The notes: generated by a model from the sequence alone, not told the origin. 11,908 nucleotides of DNA from Proteobacteria bacterium UBA6492 (GCA_002436485.1 DJMK01000124.1:9233-21140), one strand, 5' to 3'. Shown: positions 1 to 8,026, counted from the first letter of the stretch. Translations and numbers: made by a program.

Positions 1-141
1 AGCCGGGCAAAGTTATCCGACACACTTACACTGCGGCGTGCAGATAAAAATATTGCGCCACCGGCAAAGCAGCATATCTGCAATGAGCAAGGTGCCTCCC
101 TTGTTCGCCTCGAGAATATCTTTGATCGGCTAAGTGTCTAA
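1..141 (+). CDS. C-terminal end of an unidentified protein (partial)
   Basis: Frame 1 is open from the left edge to a TAA at 139-141, giving 46 residues. It ends in a mixed charged/hydrophobic stretch (GASLVRLENIFDRLSV) that looks like real protein. The other two forward frames read less like protein, and frame 3 stops early. I do not recognise the family. The fragment has one Cys and no membrane segment. The stop lies 71 bp before the glutamate dehydrogenase start, and the dyad-containing gap between them suggests the two genes are transcribed separately. The reading-frame choice is an inference from residue composition. Confidence 0.45.
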   Translation, partial: SRAKLSDTLTLRRADKNIAPPAKQHICNEQGASLVRLENIFDRLSV

Positions 142-155
142 GAAAAATAATACCA

Positions 156-175
156 CCAAACATTATTTGGCCAAA
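156..175. promoter_or_regulatory. CCAAA/TTTGG dyad upstream of glutamate dehydrogenase
   Basis: CCAAA (156-160), a 5-nt spacer and TTTGG (166-170) form a perfect inverted repeat. TTTGG then continues into the perfect 10-bp palindrome TTTGGCCAAA (166-175). The result is three alternating half-sites, 38 bp before the gdh start codon, in an AT-rich leader. The position suits an operator. I cannot name the regulator, and no good -35/-10 pair is visible beside it. Confidence 0.3.
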
Positions 176-212
176 AATAGATATGACAAGCTAATGGAAA
201 ACAGGAGCAACG

Positions 213-1664
213 ATGGCAGACGCAACTTTTAAGGAAACGATGACGTTTCGTGAATGTGTGGATCGTATGGTAGATCGTGCGATCATTGCCTCGGATTTCG
301 ACCCTAATACGGCCAAGATAATTCAGGCATGTAATGTTGTTTCACAGATCAAGTTCCCGGTAAAAATCGGTAACAAGATCGAAATCTTTACCGGTTGGTG
401 GGCACAACATAGCAGCCATCGCTTGCCCGTTAAGGGTGGCTTGCGTTTTGCGCCAATTGTAAACCAGGATGAAATTGAGGCACTGGCCTCGCTAATGAGT
501 TACAAGTGTGCACTGGCTGACATCCCCTTTGGTGGTGCGAAAGGCGGCTTGTGTATCAACCCGGCAAACTATAGCGTAAGTGAATTACGCGAGATTGCAC
601 ATACCTTTGGTACTGAGCTGGCACGCAAGGAATACCTGAGTCCCGCGCTAAGTGTACCTGCACCGGATATGGGTACTTCATCACGCGAAATGGTCTGGAT
701 TGCAGATGCTTATAAAAACATGTTTCCTGAGAACCTTAATCAAGGTGCTTGCGTCACGGGTAAACCACTTAACCGTGGAGGTATCCCTGGACGAACCGAG
801 GCCACCGGCAAGGGCATTCAATTTGGGTTACGTGAATTTTTTCATCATCCAGATGAAGTGGAAGCGGCCGGTATGGAGGATGGCTTAACCAATAAGCGGG
901 TTATTGTGCAGGGCCTGGGGAACGTCGGTTACCATACGGCCAAGTTTCTCTCGGAAGAAGAAGCCTCGTTGGTGATCGGCGTCATCGAACGTGACGGAGC
1001 CATTATTAATCCTGATGGGCTGAATATTCATAACCTGCGCCAACACTTCGCCAATACCGGCGGCGTGAAAGGATTTGCAGACGGCGATTATATTGAGAAT
1101 GCCGCTTCAGTGCTTGAGATGGAATGTGACATTCTGATTCCGGCTGCATTGGAATCACAGATTCATGCTAATAACGCCATGTCGATCAATGCCAAACTGA
1201 TTGTTGAAGCTGCAAATGGCCCGGTGACATACGAGGCGGATGAGATTTTGCGTCACCGTGGTATCAAGGTTCTTCCCGATTTATATATCAATGCCGGTGG
1301 CGTGACCGTTTCTTATTTTGAATGGACACGCAATCTTTCACATATGCGATTTGGTCGATTACAGCGGCGTTATGATGAGATACGCGGCACCAGTTACCTG
1401 CAGGCCATTGAAGAGCTGACTGGAAAAAAAGTTTCGGATCAACTGCGAAACGACATTGTGCGTGGCGCCAGTGAGCTGGACCTGGTGCGTTCTGGTCTGG
1501 ATGATACGATGCGTATGGCGTTTCGTGATATGCGCGAGGTGATGAAGCGTAATTCAAAAATTACCGATTTTCGCACGGCTGCCTATGCCATTGCTGTGGC
1601 AAAGATTGCCCAATCTTACTATGACATGGGACTGGCGGAACCTCCGACGGATGTAACAACATGA
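213..1664 (+). CDS. gdhA: Glutamate dehydrogenase, GLUD-like (Glu/Leu/Phe/Val dehydrogenase family)
   Basis: Reversible oxidative deamination of L-glutamate to 2-oxoglutarate and ammonium, in the cytoplasm. The 483-residue protein has the family's substrate-domain motifs KGGLRFAP (74-81) and DIPFGGAKGG (103-112, containing the catalytic lysine), then PAPDMGT (149-155). These are followed by a Rossmann domain with the dinucleotide loop GLGNVG (234-239). An acidic residue follows the next strand (GVIERDG, about 256-262), a position usually associated with NAD rather than NADP preference. The C-terminal part (SYFEWTRNLSHMRFGRL, then GASELDLVRSGL and DFRTAAYA) closely follows animal mitochondrial GLUD1, but the segment matching the antenna is shorter. 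The start is ATG 213 with AGGAG at 203-207. An upstream ATG at 194 is out of frame. The stop overlaps an ATG (ATGA, 1661-1664) leading to the transporter gene. Cofactor specificity is inferred. Confidence 0.93.
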   Translation: MADATFKETMTFRECVDRMVDRAIIASDFDPNTAKIIQACNVVSQIKFPVKIGNKIEIFTGWWAQHSSHRLPVKGGLRFAPIVNQDEIEALASLMSYKCALADIPFGGAKGGLCINPANYSVSELREIAHTFGTELARKEYLSPALSVPAPDMGTSSREMVWIADAYKNMFPENLNQGACVTGKPLNRGGIPGRTEATGKGIQFGLREFFHHPDEVEAAGMEDGLTNKRVIVQGLGNVGYHTAKFLSEEEASLVIGVIERDGAIINPDGLNIHNLRQHFANTGGVKGFADGDYIENAASVLEMECDILIPAALESQIHANNAMSINAKLIVEAANGPVTYEADEILRHRGIKVLPDLYINAGGVTVSYFEWTRNLSHMRFGRLQRRYDEIRGTSYLQAIEELTGKKVSDQLRNDIVRGASELDLVRSGLDDTMRMAFRDMREVMKRNSKITDFRTAAYAIAVAKIAQSYYDMGLAEPPTDVTT

Positions 1665-1708
1665 TGGGGAGATAGCCTATCCTTATTGATCGGCGTCAGT
1701 TCGGTCTT

Positions 1709-3127
1709 TTGTTCGGGCCGCTATTGTTTTTTTTAATTCTGTTTTTATCTCCCCCGACAGATATGTCAGCCGCTGCCTGGAGAGTGGTGGCGGTTGCCAG
1801 CTTAATGGCGATATGGTGGATTACGGAAGCTATTCCAATCGCAGCAACCGCACTATTACCGGTGGCGCTTTTTCCTATATTGAATGTCATGTCGACCAAA
1901 GCGACTACCAGTAGTTATGCGAATGACATTGTATTTTTATTTCTGGGCGGCTTTCTGATTGCCATGGCGATGCAAAAATGGCATCTGCATCGTCGAATTG
2001 CACTTCACATCATCAAAGTGGTGGGAGTCAGCCCGTCACGGATCATTCTTGGATTTATGCTTGCCACGGCATTTTTGTCGATGTGGATTAGTAACACTGC
2101 CACGACGATGATGATGCTACCTATTGCAATCGCGGTGGCAAGCAAGTTAACCAATAACGACAATTCAGGTGCCAACGGGTATACAGCTTATTTTGGCGTG
2201 GCACTGATGTTAGGGATTGCCTATTCCGCATCAATTGGTGGTGTTGCGACCCTGATTGGCACACCACCCAATGCGATTCTTGCCGGGATAGTTGAACATG
2301 TTTACGGTCATCGCATCAGTTTTGCCGCCTGGATGGCTTTTGGTCTGCCTTTATCGATTGTCATGCTGGCGTTTGCCTGGTTTTACCTGACACGCATTGC
2401 GTATCAGGTAAAACATCAAAGTGTGACAAGCATGAAAGGAGTCATTGATAAAGAAATACGGCAGCTCGGTGCAATGTCGCGCCAGGAACAGTTAGTCGCT
2501 CTGATCTTTGCGATGGTCGCAATTACCTGGATCGCGCGTGGTCTGCTAGAGATAAACTGGCTTGATGGAGTGAGTGATGCCAGTATCGCCATTATTGGTG
2601 GATTATTACTTTTCATCATTCCGGCAAACATTAAAAAACGCGAATTTCTGCTGGACTGGTCATCGGCAGTGAAACTTCCCTGGGATATATTGATTTTATT
2701 TGGTGGTGGTTTCGCGTTGGCGCATGGTTTTAGCGAGAGCGGTCTAACCGAATGGGTCGTGATGCAAATGTCAATATTGAAGGGCGCTAATGTGATTATT
2801 GTAATACTGGTCATTACACTAGCGATTATCTTTTTGACCGAGGTCACTTCGAATACGGCGACGGCGACCCTGGTGCTACCGGTCCTGGGTGCGCTGGCTA
2901 CCGCACTTGACATGGTACCAATGACCCTCATGGTTCCTGCAGCGATTGCTGCGTCCTATGCATTTATGTTGCCGGTTGCGACACCGCCAAATGCCATTGT
3001 GTTTAGTAGTCGCTATGTCAGTATTCCGCAAATGGCGCGCGCTGGCTTTTATATGAACCTGGTGGCGAGCCTGTTAATTACCGTTTTCGTTATCGTTTTA
3101 CTGCCTTACATAAATTTCTATCAATAA
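1709..3127 (+). CDS. DASS/SLC13-family sodium:anion symporter (probable di-/tricarboxylate transporter)
   Basis: Inner-membrane secondary transporter of the divalent anion:sodium symporter family. Numbered from TTG 1709 (472 aa), it carries both family signatures. These are two SNT motifs (128-130 and 381-383) that bind Na+ and substrate, each paired with a T-P-P-N loop (185-188 and 435-438), reflecting the inverted-repeat fold. Hydrophobic segments run along its whole length, and WWITEAIPIAATALLP (36-51) is typical of the N terminus. Family substrates include succinate, citrate, sulfate and related anions; the residues do not tell me which. Pairing with glutamate dehydrogenase favours a C4/C5 dicarboxylate. 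The start is uncertain. The frame stays open back to 1676 and the extra residues (IDRRQFGL) look like family sequence, so an ATC at 1679 or ATT at 1685 behind GGAG (1668-1671) is plausible. TTG 1709 has no visible Shine-Dalgarno. Confidence 0.88.
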   Translation: MFGPLLFFLILFLSPPTDMSAAAWRVVAVASLMAIWWITEAIPIAATALLPVALFPILNVMSTKATTSSYANDIVFLFLGGFLIAMAMQKWHLHRRIALHIIKVVGVSPSRIILGFMLATAFLSMWISNTATTMMMLPIAIAVASKLTNNDNSGANGYTAYFGVALMLGIAYSASIGGVATLIGTPPNAILAGIVEHVYGHRISFAAWMAFGLPLSIVMLAFAWFYLTRIAYQVKHQSVTSMKGVIDKEIRQLGAMSRQEQLVALIFAMVAITWIARGLLEINWLDGVSDASIAIIGGLLLFIIPANIKKREFLLDWSSAVKLPWDILILFGGGFALAHGFSESGLTEWVVMQMSILKGANVIIVILVITLAIIFLTEVTSNTATATLVLPVLGALATALDMVPMTLMVPAAIAASYAFMLPVATPPNAIVFSSRYVSIPQMARAGFYMNLVASLLITVFVIVLLPYINFYQ

Positions 3128-3179
3128 TTCAAGCTGCTACGAGTAATACCGTCCCTTGTCGTGGTCGCGGTGAAGACAC

Positions 3180-3208
3180 TTGCAATGACCGGCGTAGCCC
3201 TATATAAA
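3180..3208 (+). promoter_or_regulatory. Candidate sigma70-type promoter for lhr
   Basis: TTGCAA (3180-3185) and TATAAA (3203-3208) are separated by 17 bp. They match the -35 consensus at 4 of 6 and the -10 at 5 of 6. Transcription would start near 3215, leaving only about 12 nt before ATG 3227, with no clear Shine-Dalgarno. An upstream GTG at 3161 is in frame with lhr but would lie outside such a transcript. Judged by eye only. Confidence 0.35.
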
Positions 3209-3226
3209 AGAATCATTGGCGCCATC

Positions 3227-6200
3227 ATGACTAACTTACCCGAGACATTTCACCCTACGATTCGTGCATGGTTTGATGAGACTTTTCGTGCCCCTACGCC
3301 GGTGCAAACCGCGGCCTGGCAGGCCATTGCAGCTGACGAACATACCCTGATTGCAGCGCCGACCGGTTCGGGCAAGACGCTGGCCGCCTTCCTGGCCAGT
3401 ATTGATGATTTGCTCAAGCAAGGGCTGAACAACCAGTTACGAGACGAGACGACAGTGCTGTACGTCTCACCGCTCAAGGCCTTGTCCAACGATATTCACC
3501 GTAACCTGCAACAGCCGCTGAATGGCATTCGTGATCGCTTGCTGCAGCACGGCATTGATGACGTCAATATCAATGTGAGTGTGCGCACCGGCGATACCTC
3601 GCAAAGTGAACGCAGCAAGATGCGGCGTACCCACCCACATATCCTGGTGACTACACCGGAGTCGTTGTTTATTCTGTTAACCTCGGAGTCGGGGCGCGAC
3701 ATGCTGGCCAATGTGCAGCATGTGATTGTCGATGAAATTCATGCGCTGGCCGGCAACAAACGTGGCGCACACCTGGCGTTATCGTTACAACGCCTTGATC
3801 GCCTGGCGCGCCTACGGCATCAACGTACTCCGGTTCGCATCGGAATCTCGGCTACCCAGAAGCCGATCGAAAACATGGCGCACTATCTTGTTGGTTCCGA
3901 GCAGATACCGGTAAAAATTATTGATACCGGGCACGTACGGGATCGGGATTTGCAGATCGTGTTACCCGACTCACCGCTGGAGGCGGTGATGGCCAACGAG
4001 GTATGGGATGAAATTTATAATCGCCTGTATCGACTAATTGATACGCACCGCACCACGCTGATCTTTGTCAATACGCGGCGCATGGCCGAGCGCGTCGCCC
4101 ATCACCTGGCCGAGCGTCTTGGTGATGAACATGTCACCGCACATCATGGCAGTCTGTCACGCAAACATCGTTTTCGTGCCGAGCAACTACTCAAAAGTGG
4201 ACAGTTAAGTGCGGTCGTGGCAACCGCTTCACTGGAACTGGGTATTGATGTCGGTGATATTGACCTGGTCTGCCAGTTGGGATCGCCGCGAGGGATTGCC
4301 ACGTTTTTGCAACGCGTGGGTCGTTCCGGTCACGCGGTGGATAAAACCCCGAAAGGGCGTATTTTCCCGCTATCCCACAATGATTTACTTGAATGCACGG
4401 CATTGTTGCATTCCATCGCGCATGCTCAACTGGACAAGATCGAAATACCTGCTGCGCCACTGGATGTGTTGTCACAACAAGTTGTGGCGGAAGTCGCGGC
4501 CGCAGAGTGTAGTGGTAGTGAACTTTACCAAACATTAACTGGGGCGTGGCCGTACCGGGATTTATCGCGGCAGGAATTCGATAACGTGGTGCGCATGTTG
4601 AACGAAGGGTACAGTACATCGCGTGGGCGACGCGGTGCTTACCTGCATCGTGATATTGTGAATGATCGCCTACGTGCCAAGCGCGGCGCAAGATTGACTT
4701 CAATTACCAATGGCGGCGCGATACCAGACCAGTTTGATTACGATGTCATTCTGCAACCAGCCGGCACCTTTGTTGGAACCCTCAATGAAGACTTTGCTTT
4801 TGAGTCGATGCCAGGTGACATTTTTCAGTTAGGCAACACATCGTACCGCATGCTAAAGATCGAGTCGGGCAAGGTGTTCGTGGAAGATGCACATGGTCAA
4901 CCACCCAACATTCCATTCTGGTTTGGCGAGGCGCCGGGACGCAGCGACGAGTTGTCGGAAGCGGTATCGCGACTTGTTGATCGTACCTGTGATCAGTTAA
5001 AGCAGGGGCTCAATCCGGCCAAACAATTTTTACAAGCCGAATATCACCTGGGGGCAGTGACAGCGGACGAGCTGGCCAATTACCTGGCCAGTGCACAGGC
5101 GGCACTGGGCGTATTGCCGGATCACGACAACATTGTCATGGAACGTTTCTTTGATGAAGTGGGTGACATGCATTTGGTAATTCACTCTCCCTACGGCAGT
5201 CGTATAAACCGTGCCTGGGGCCTGGCATTACGGAAACGGTTCTGTCGGCAGTTCAATTTTGAATTACAGGCTGCCGCCACTGATAATACGATCGTGTTGT
5301 CACTGGGGCCCACGCATAGTTTTCCGCTGGAAGAAGTGGCGCGCTATCTCAATAGTAAAACGGTGCGACATGTATTGATACAGGCATTACTCGATGCACC
5401 AATGTTTGCCACACACTGGCGTTGGAACTGCAACATTTCGCTGGCAGTACCGCGCAACCGTAATGGCAAGCGCGTGCCGGCGCAGTTTCAACGCAGTAAT
5501 GCCGAGGACTTGATCGCTGTCGTGTTTCCGGATCAACTGGCCTGCCTGGAAAATATTCGTGGTGATCGTGAGATTCCCGATCACCCGCTTGTGAAACAAA
5601 CCCTGTATGACTGTCTGCACGAAGTAATGGATATTGATGGGCTGGAACGACTTTACCAGCGCATTGAAAATAATGATATCAAGATACATTGCCGTGACCT
5701 GGCCGGACCGTCACCGTTATGTGGTGAGATCCTCACGGCGCGGCCATATGCCTTTCTCGATGATGCGCCGGCCGAGGAGCGGCGCACACAAAACATTACC
5801 CAACGTCGCTATACCGATCCTTACCAGGCCAACGAACTGGCCAGTTTAAACCCGGCAGCCATTGCACGCGTACGCGAAGAGGCCTGGCCAGAGTGGCGTG
5901 ATGCCGATGAATTATATGATGCGTTAATGCAACTGGGCTTTTTGTGTGATGCGGAATTGTATGCACAGGATCGTGGTCTGCTCGAGAAACTGGTTAACGA
6001 GCAGCGTGTGACCTGCATCCAGATAAATCAACAGTTACACTGGGTCTGTGCTGAACGCCTGCACGAGCACCGGCAACTGTACCCCGAAGCAACGATGCAA
6101 CCGGCCATCCCGGTCATACCTATATATATAGAATGTAATCGGGACATCGCGCTAAACCAGCTGCTCAAGTCACGCCTTGAATGTTTGGGGCCGGTGACGG

Positions 6201-7516
6201 TGGATCAACTCAGCCAGGCGTTTGCAATGCCGACTACGGGGATTGAACAGGGCTTGTTGGCCTTGCAAACCGAAGGCTTTGCTATGCAAGGTATGTTTGA
6301 GCACAACCAGTTGCAGTGGTGTGAACGTGGCTTATTGGCGCGCATTCATCGTTACACCATTCAGACCTTACGCAAACAGATCGAGCCGGTGAGTCCGCAA
6401 GCCTTTATGCGTTTCCTGTTCGCCTGGCAACACGTCAGTGAGAAAGTGGAAGGAGCCGATGCACTGGTCTCGCTTATTGAACAACTCGAGGGGTTTGCCC
6501 TGCCAGCCTTTGCCTGGGAAAAAGAAATATTGCCGGCGCGCATGCAACTGTACTTGCCGCAATACCTCGACCAGTTGTGCAATACCGGTCGCCTAACATG
6601 GCGAAGGCTGCTCGAACGCAAGGCAGACAATACAAAAAAAGCACAGCGTCGTAGCCTGTTACGTAACAGTGCCATTTGTTTATTGCCACGGGCACACCAG
6701 GTTTACTGGCCTGGCGTGATTGATCAAACAGCGCTATCTTCGCACGCAACAAAACTCATGCAGGTATTACAGGATCGTGGTGCCTGTTTTTACGATGAAT
6801 TGCAGGATGCGGCACAGTTACTCGATTCACAACTGGAAATTGCCCTGGCGGAACTGGCGGTGAATGGTGTTATCACTACGGACAGTTTTACCGGGGTACG
6901 AGCCCTGATTGCGCCAGCGCAAAAGTCAGCGCGGCGACGTTATGCGCAACGCGTCAATAACCAGTTATTACACAATGCCGGGCGTTGGTCGCTGGTACTA
7001 AACCGTTCTACTGATAACGATGAAAAACGTATCGCACATGTGGCGCGTGTTTTACTCAAACGCTATGGTGTGATCTTTCGTGCACTGCTCGAGCGTGAAA
7101 CCAATTTACCCAGCTGGCGCGAACTACATTATGAATTACGCCGCATGGAAGCGCGTGGCGAGATTCGTGGTGGACGTTTTGTTGATGGCTTTGCGGGTGA
7201 ACAGTTTGCGCTGCCTGAAGCCATTACACCCTTGCGTAACATGCGTGAAGCAAAGCTGGATCAGTTTGTCATTATCAATGCATGCGACCCGTTAAACCTG
7301 ACCGGGATTATCACGCCAGGTACGAAAGTACCGGTGCGCCATACGCTGCACGTTATGTATCGTGATGGATTACCAGCTGCGCGCATCGAAAAGGGTAAAC
7401 TGATGTTGTTAACGGAATTATCCGAACAGGAAGTCTGGGAAGCGCAGAACCGCCTGCTACAACATATCAACCCGGCGCGTTATCAAAAAACTGCACCGGG
7501 CAGATTGTCGCAATGA
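3227..7516 (+). CDS. lhr: Large helicase-related protein Lhr (DEAD/DEAH-box superfamily 2 helicase)
   Basis: ATP-dependent 3'-5' DNA translocase/helicase linked to DNA repair, cytoplasmic. From ATG 3227 it is 1429 residues, near the length of E. coli Lhr (about 1.5 kb of residues), so it is full length rather than a core-only form. RecA domain 1 has Walker A APTGSGKT (44-51), Walker B DEIH (169-172) and motif III SAT (208-210). RecA domain 2 has TASLELGIDVGDIDLV (about 333-348) and motif VI QRVGRSGH (372-379). A winged helix and the DEAD-associated/Lhr-core region follow to about residue 860. The remaining roughly 570 residues match the place of the Lhr C-terminal domain, which in E. coli carries uracil-DNA glycosylase activity; I infer but cannot confirm this activity here. 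I chose the ATG because MTNLPETFHPTIRAWF begins the conserved region; in-frame GTG 3161 would add 22 unconvincing residues. It ends 56 bp from a convergent gene. Confidence 0.92.
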   Translation: MTNLPETFHPTIRAWFDETFRAPTPVQTAAWQAIAADEHTLIAAPTGSGKTLAAFLASIDDLLKQGLNNQLRDETTVLYVSPLKALSNDIHRNLQQPLNGIRDRLLQHGIDDVNINVSVRTGDTSQSERSKMRRTHPHILVTTPESLFILLTSESGRDMLANVQHVIVDEIHALAGNKRGAHLALSLQRLDRLARLRHQRTPVRIGISATQKPIENMAHYLVGSEQIPVKIIDTGHVRDRDLQIVLPDSPLEAVMANEVWDEIYNRLYRLIDTHRTTLIFVNTRRMAERVAHHLAERLGDEHVTAHHGSLSRKHRFRAEQLLKSGQLSAVVATASLELGIDVGDIDLVCQLGSPRGIATFLQRVGRSGHAVDKTPKGRIFPLSHNDLLECTALLHSIAHAQLDKIEIPAAPLDVLSQQVVAEVAAAECSGSELYQTLTGAWPYRDLSRQEFDNVVRMLNEGYSTSRGRRGAYLHRDIVNDRLRAKRGARLTSITNGGAIPDQFDYDVILQPAGTFVGTLNEDFAFESMPGDIFQLGNTSYRMLKIESGKVFVEDAHGQPPNIPFWFGEAPGRSDELSEAVSRLVDRTCDQLKQGLNPAKQFLQAEYHLGAVTADELANYLASAQAALGVLPDHDNIVMERFFDEVGDMHLVIHSPYGSRINRAWGLALRKRFCRQFNFELQAAATDNTIVLSLGPTHSFPLEEVARYLNSKTVRHVLIQALLDAPMFATHWRWNCNISLAVPRNRNGKRVPAQFQRSNAEDLIAVVFPDQLACLENIRGDREIPDHPLVKQTLYDCLHEVMDIDGLERLYQRIENNDIKIHCRDLAGPSPLCGEILTARPYAFLDDAPAEERRTQNITQRRYTDPYQANELASLNPAAIARVREEAWPEWRDADELYDALMQLGFLCDAELYAQDRGLLEKLVNEQRVTCIQINQQLHWVCAERLHEHRQLYPEATMQPAIPVIPIYIECNRDIALNQLLKSRLECLGPVTVDQLSQAFAMPTTGIEQGLLALQTEGFAMQGMFEHNQLQWCERGLLARIHRYTIQTLRKQIEPVSPQAFMRFLFAWQHVSEKVEGADALVSLIEQLEGFALPAFAWEKEILPARMQLYLPQYLDQLCNTGRLTWRRLLERKADNTKKAQRRSLLRNSAICLLPRAHQVYWPGVIDQTALSSHATKLMQVLQDRGACFYDELQDAAQLLDSQLEIALAELAVNGVITTDSFTGVRALIAPAQKSARRRYAQRVNNQLLHNAGRWSLVLNRSTDNDEKRIAHVARVLLKRYGVIFRALLERETNLPSWRELHYELRRMEARGEIRGGRFVDGFAGEQFALPEAITPLRNMREAKLDQFVIINACDPLNLTGIITPGTKVPVRHTLHVMYRDGLPAARIEKGKLMLLTELSEQEVWEAQNRLLQHINPARYQKTAPGRLSQ

Positions 7517-7572
7517 TTTATGCCTTAGTTGAAAGCTTTCTCGATTAACTGACAGAAAACTTTTACTTTGTT

Positions 7573-7848
7573 TTACCAACCGTACCAGGGACCACCGCCG
7601 TAATAGGGGTAACCACTACCGTACGGGGAGTAACCTCCGTAATAGGGATAGCCACCACCATAAGGATAGTAACCACCATAGTAAGGATAGCCGCCCCAGG
7701 GTCGACCCCATGGTCCGCCACTCCAGGGTCCTCCGCCCCATGGGCCCCAGCCACCAAATGGCCACCAGAATGCATTGGCTGTGCCTGCGCTCAAGGTAGT
7801 ACCGGATATCGCCAGTACGAGCAAGGCAGTCTTGATCCACTTTTTCAT
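7573..7848 (-). CDS. Sulfur-globule-protein-like secreted Gly/Tyr/Pro/Trp-rich protein
   Basis: Small exported protein of 91 residues from the ATG at 7848, preceded by AGGAG in CAGGAGTGGGACATG. Residues 1-26 form a clear signal peptide (KKWIK, hydrophobic core, cleavage after ANA). The mature 65 residues are almost entirely Gly, Tyr, Pro, Trp and Phe. The first half has GGPW-type repeats (28-51); the second half has three 13-residue units (52-64, 65-77, 78-90) built on GYPYYGG. It lacks Cys and acidic residues after the signal peptide. This architecture matches the sulfur globule proteins (Sgp/CV1/CV2) that coat periplasmic sulfur globules in purple sulfur bacteria and related sulfur oxidisers. 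The assignment rests on composition and layout, so another glycine-rich structural envelope protein remains possible. It converges with lhr and diverges from the DUF3050 gene. Confidence 0.68.
   Translation of the reverse strand: MKKWIKTALLVLAISGTTLSAGTANAFWWPFGGWGPWGGGPWSGGPWGRPWGGYPYYGGYYPYGGGYPYYGGYSPYGSGYPYYGGGPWYGW
7579..7695 (-). repeat. Three tandem 39-bp coding repeats (13 residues each)
   Basis: Within the globule-like protein, residues 52-64 (GGYPYYGGYYPYG), 65-77 (GGYPYYGGYSPYG) and 78-90 (SGYPYYGGGPWYG) are head-to-tail 13-residue units. The first two differ at one residue; the third diverges after YYGG. The DNA repeats with the same period, so the copy number could change by slippage or unequal recombination. 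Confidence 0.75.
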
Positions 7849-7888
7849 GTCCCACTCCTGTGTCAATAAACGGGATTTTGAGCTAAAC

Positions 7889-7894
7889 ATCATA
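7889..7894 (-). promoter_or_regulatory. Possible -10 element for the globule-like gene
   Basis: On the minus strand this reads TATGAT, 5 of 6 to the -10 consensus, about 40 nt upstream of the start codon. The matching -35 position (ATGGAA) is poor, so an activator may be needed if this is the promoter. Weak call by eye. Confidence 0.2.
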
Positions 7895-7951
7895 ATTTGC
7901 AGGTACTGAATTTCCATGATCTGGCTCAATATCGCGGAGCGTTGGCGTTGC

Positions 7952-7975
7952 GAAACCTTGCTAGGACAAGGTTTC
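7952..7975. repeat. Perfect 9-bp inverted repeat between two divergent genes
   Basis: GAAACCTTG (7952-7960), a 6-nt loop and CAAGGTTTC (7967-7975). In plus-strand RNA the stem can extend past one mismatch with GTTG/CGGC pairing, including two G-U pairs. No T-run follows on either strand, so it is not a standard intrinsic terminator. It sits 103 bp from the globule-like gene start and 112 bp from the DUF3050 gene start, near the middle of their shared region. It could be an operator for both, or an RNA structure. Confidence 0.55.
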
Positions 7976-8026
7976 ACGGCCAATATCACAGGGCTTTAGT
8001 CAATAATTCACCTGTCAGCTATAGTG

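Noticed and set aside
2416..2931. Minus-strand open frame of 171 codons inside the transporter gene
   Set aside because: Shadow of the transporter reading frame, with no ribosome site or domain.
4191..4703. Minus-strand open frame of 170 codons inside lhr
   Set aside because: Shadow of conserved helicase motifs on the plus strand, with low-quality composition.
6121..6131. TATATATATA tract inside lhr
   Set aside because: It is in-frame coding sequence (IPIYIE) within a continuous conserved gene; no evidence for an internal promoter.
7517..7572. Possible bidirectional terminator between lhr and the convergent globule-like gene (GAAAGCTTTC palindrome)
   Set aside because: The palindrome has no loop-forming spacer and the flanking AGTT/AACT pairing is weak. 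No clean GC stem with a T-run is seen.
7846..7989. N-terminal extension of the globule-like protein by 47 residues
   Set aside because: The signal peptide begins exactly at the ATG at 7848, which has its own AGGAG. The extra residues are not protein-like and include the hairpin region.
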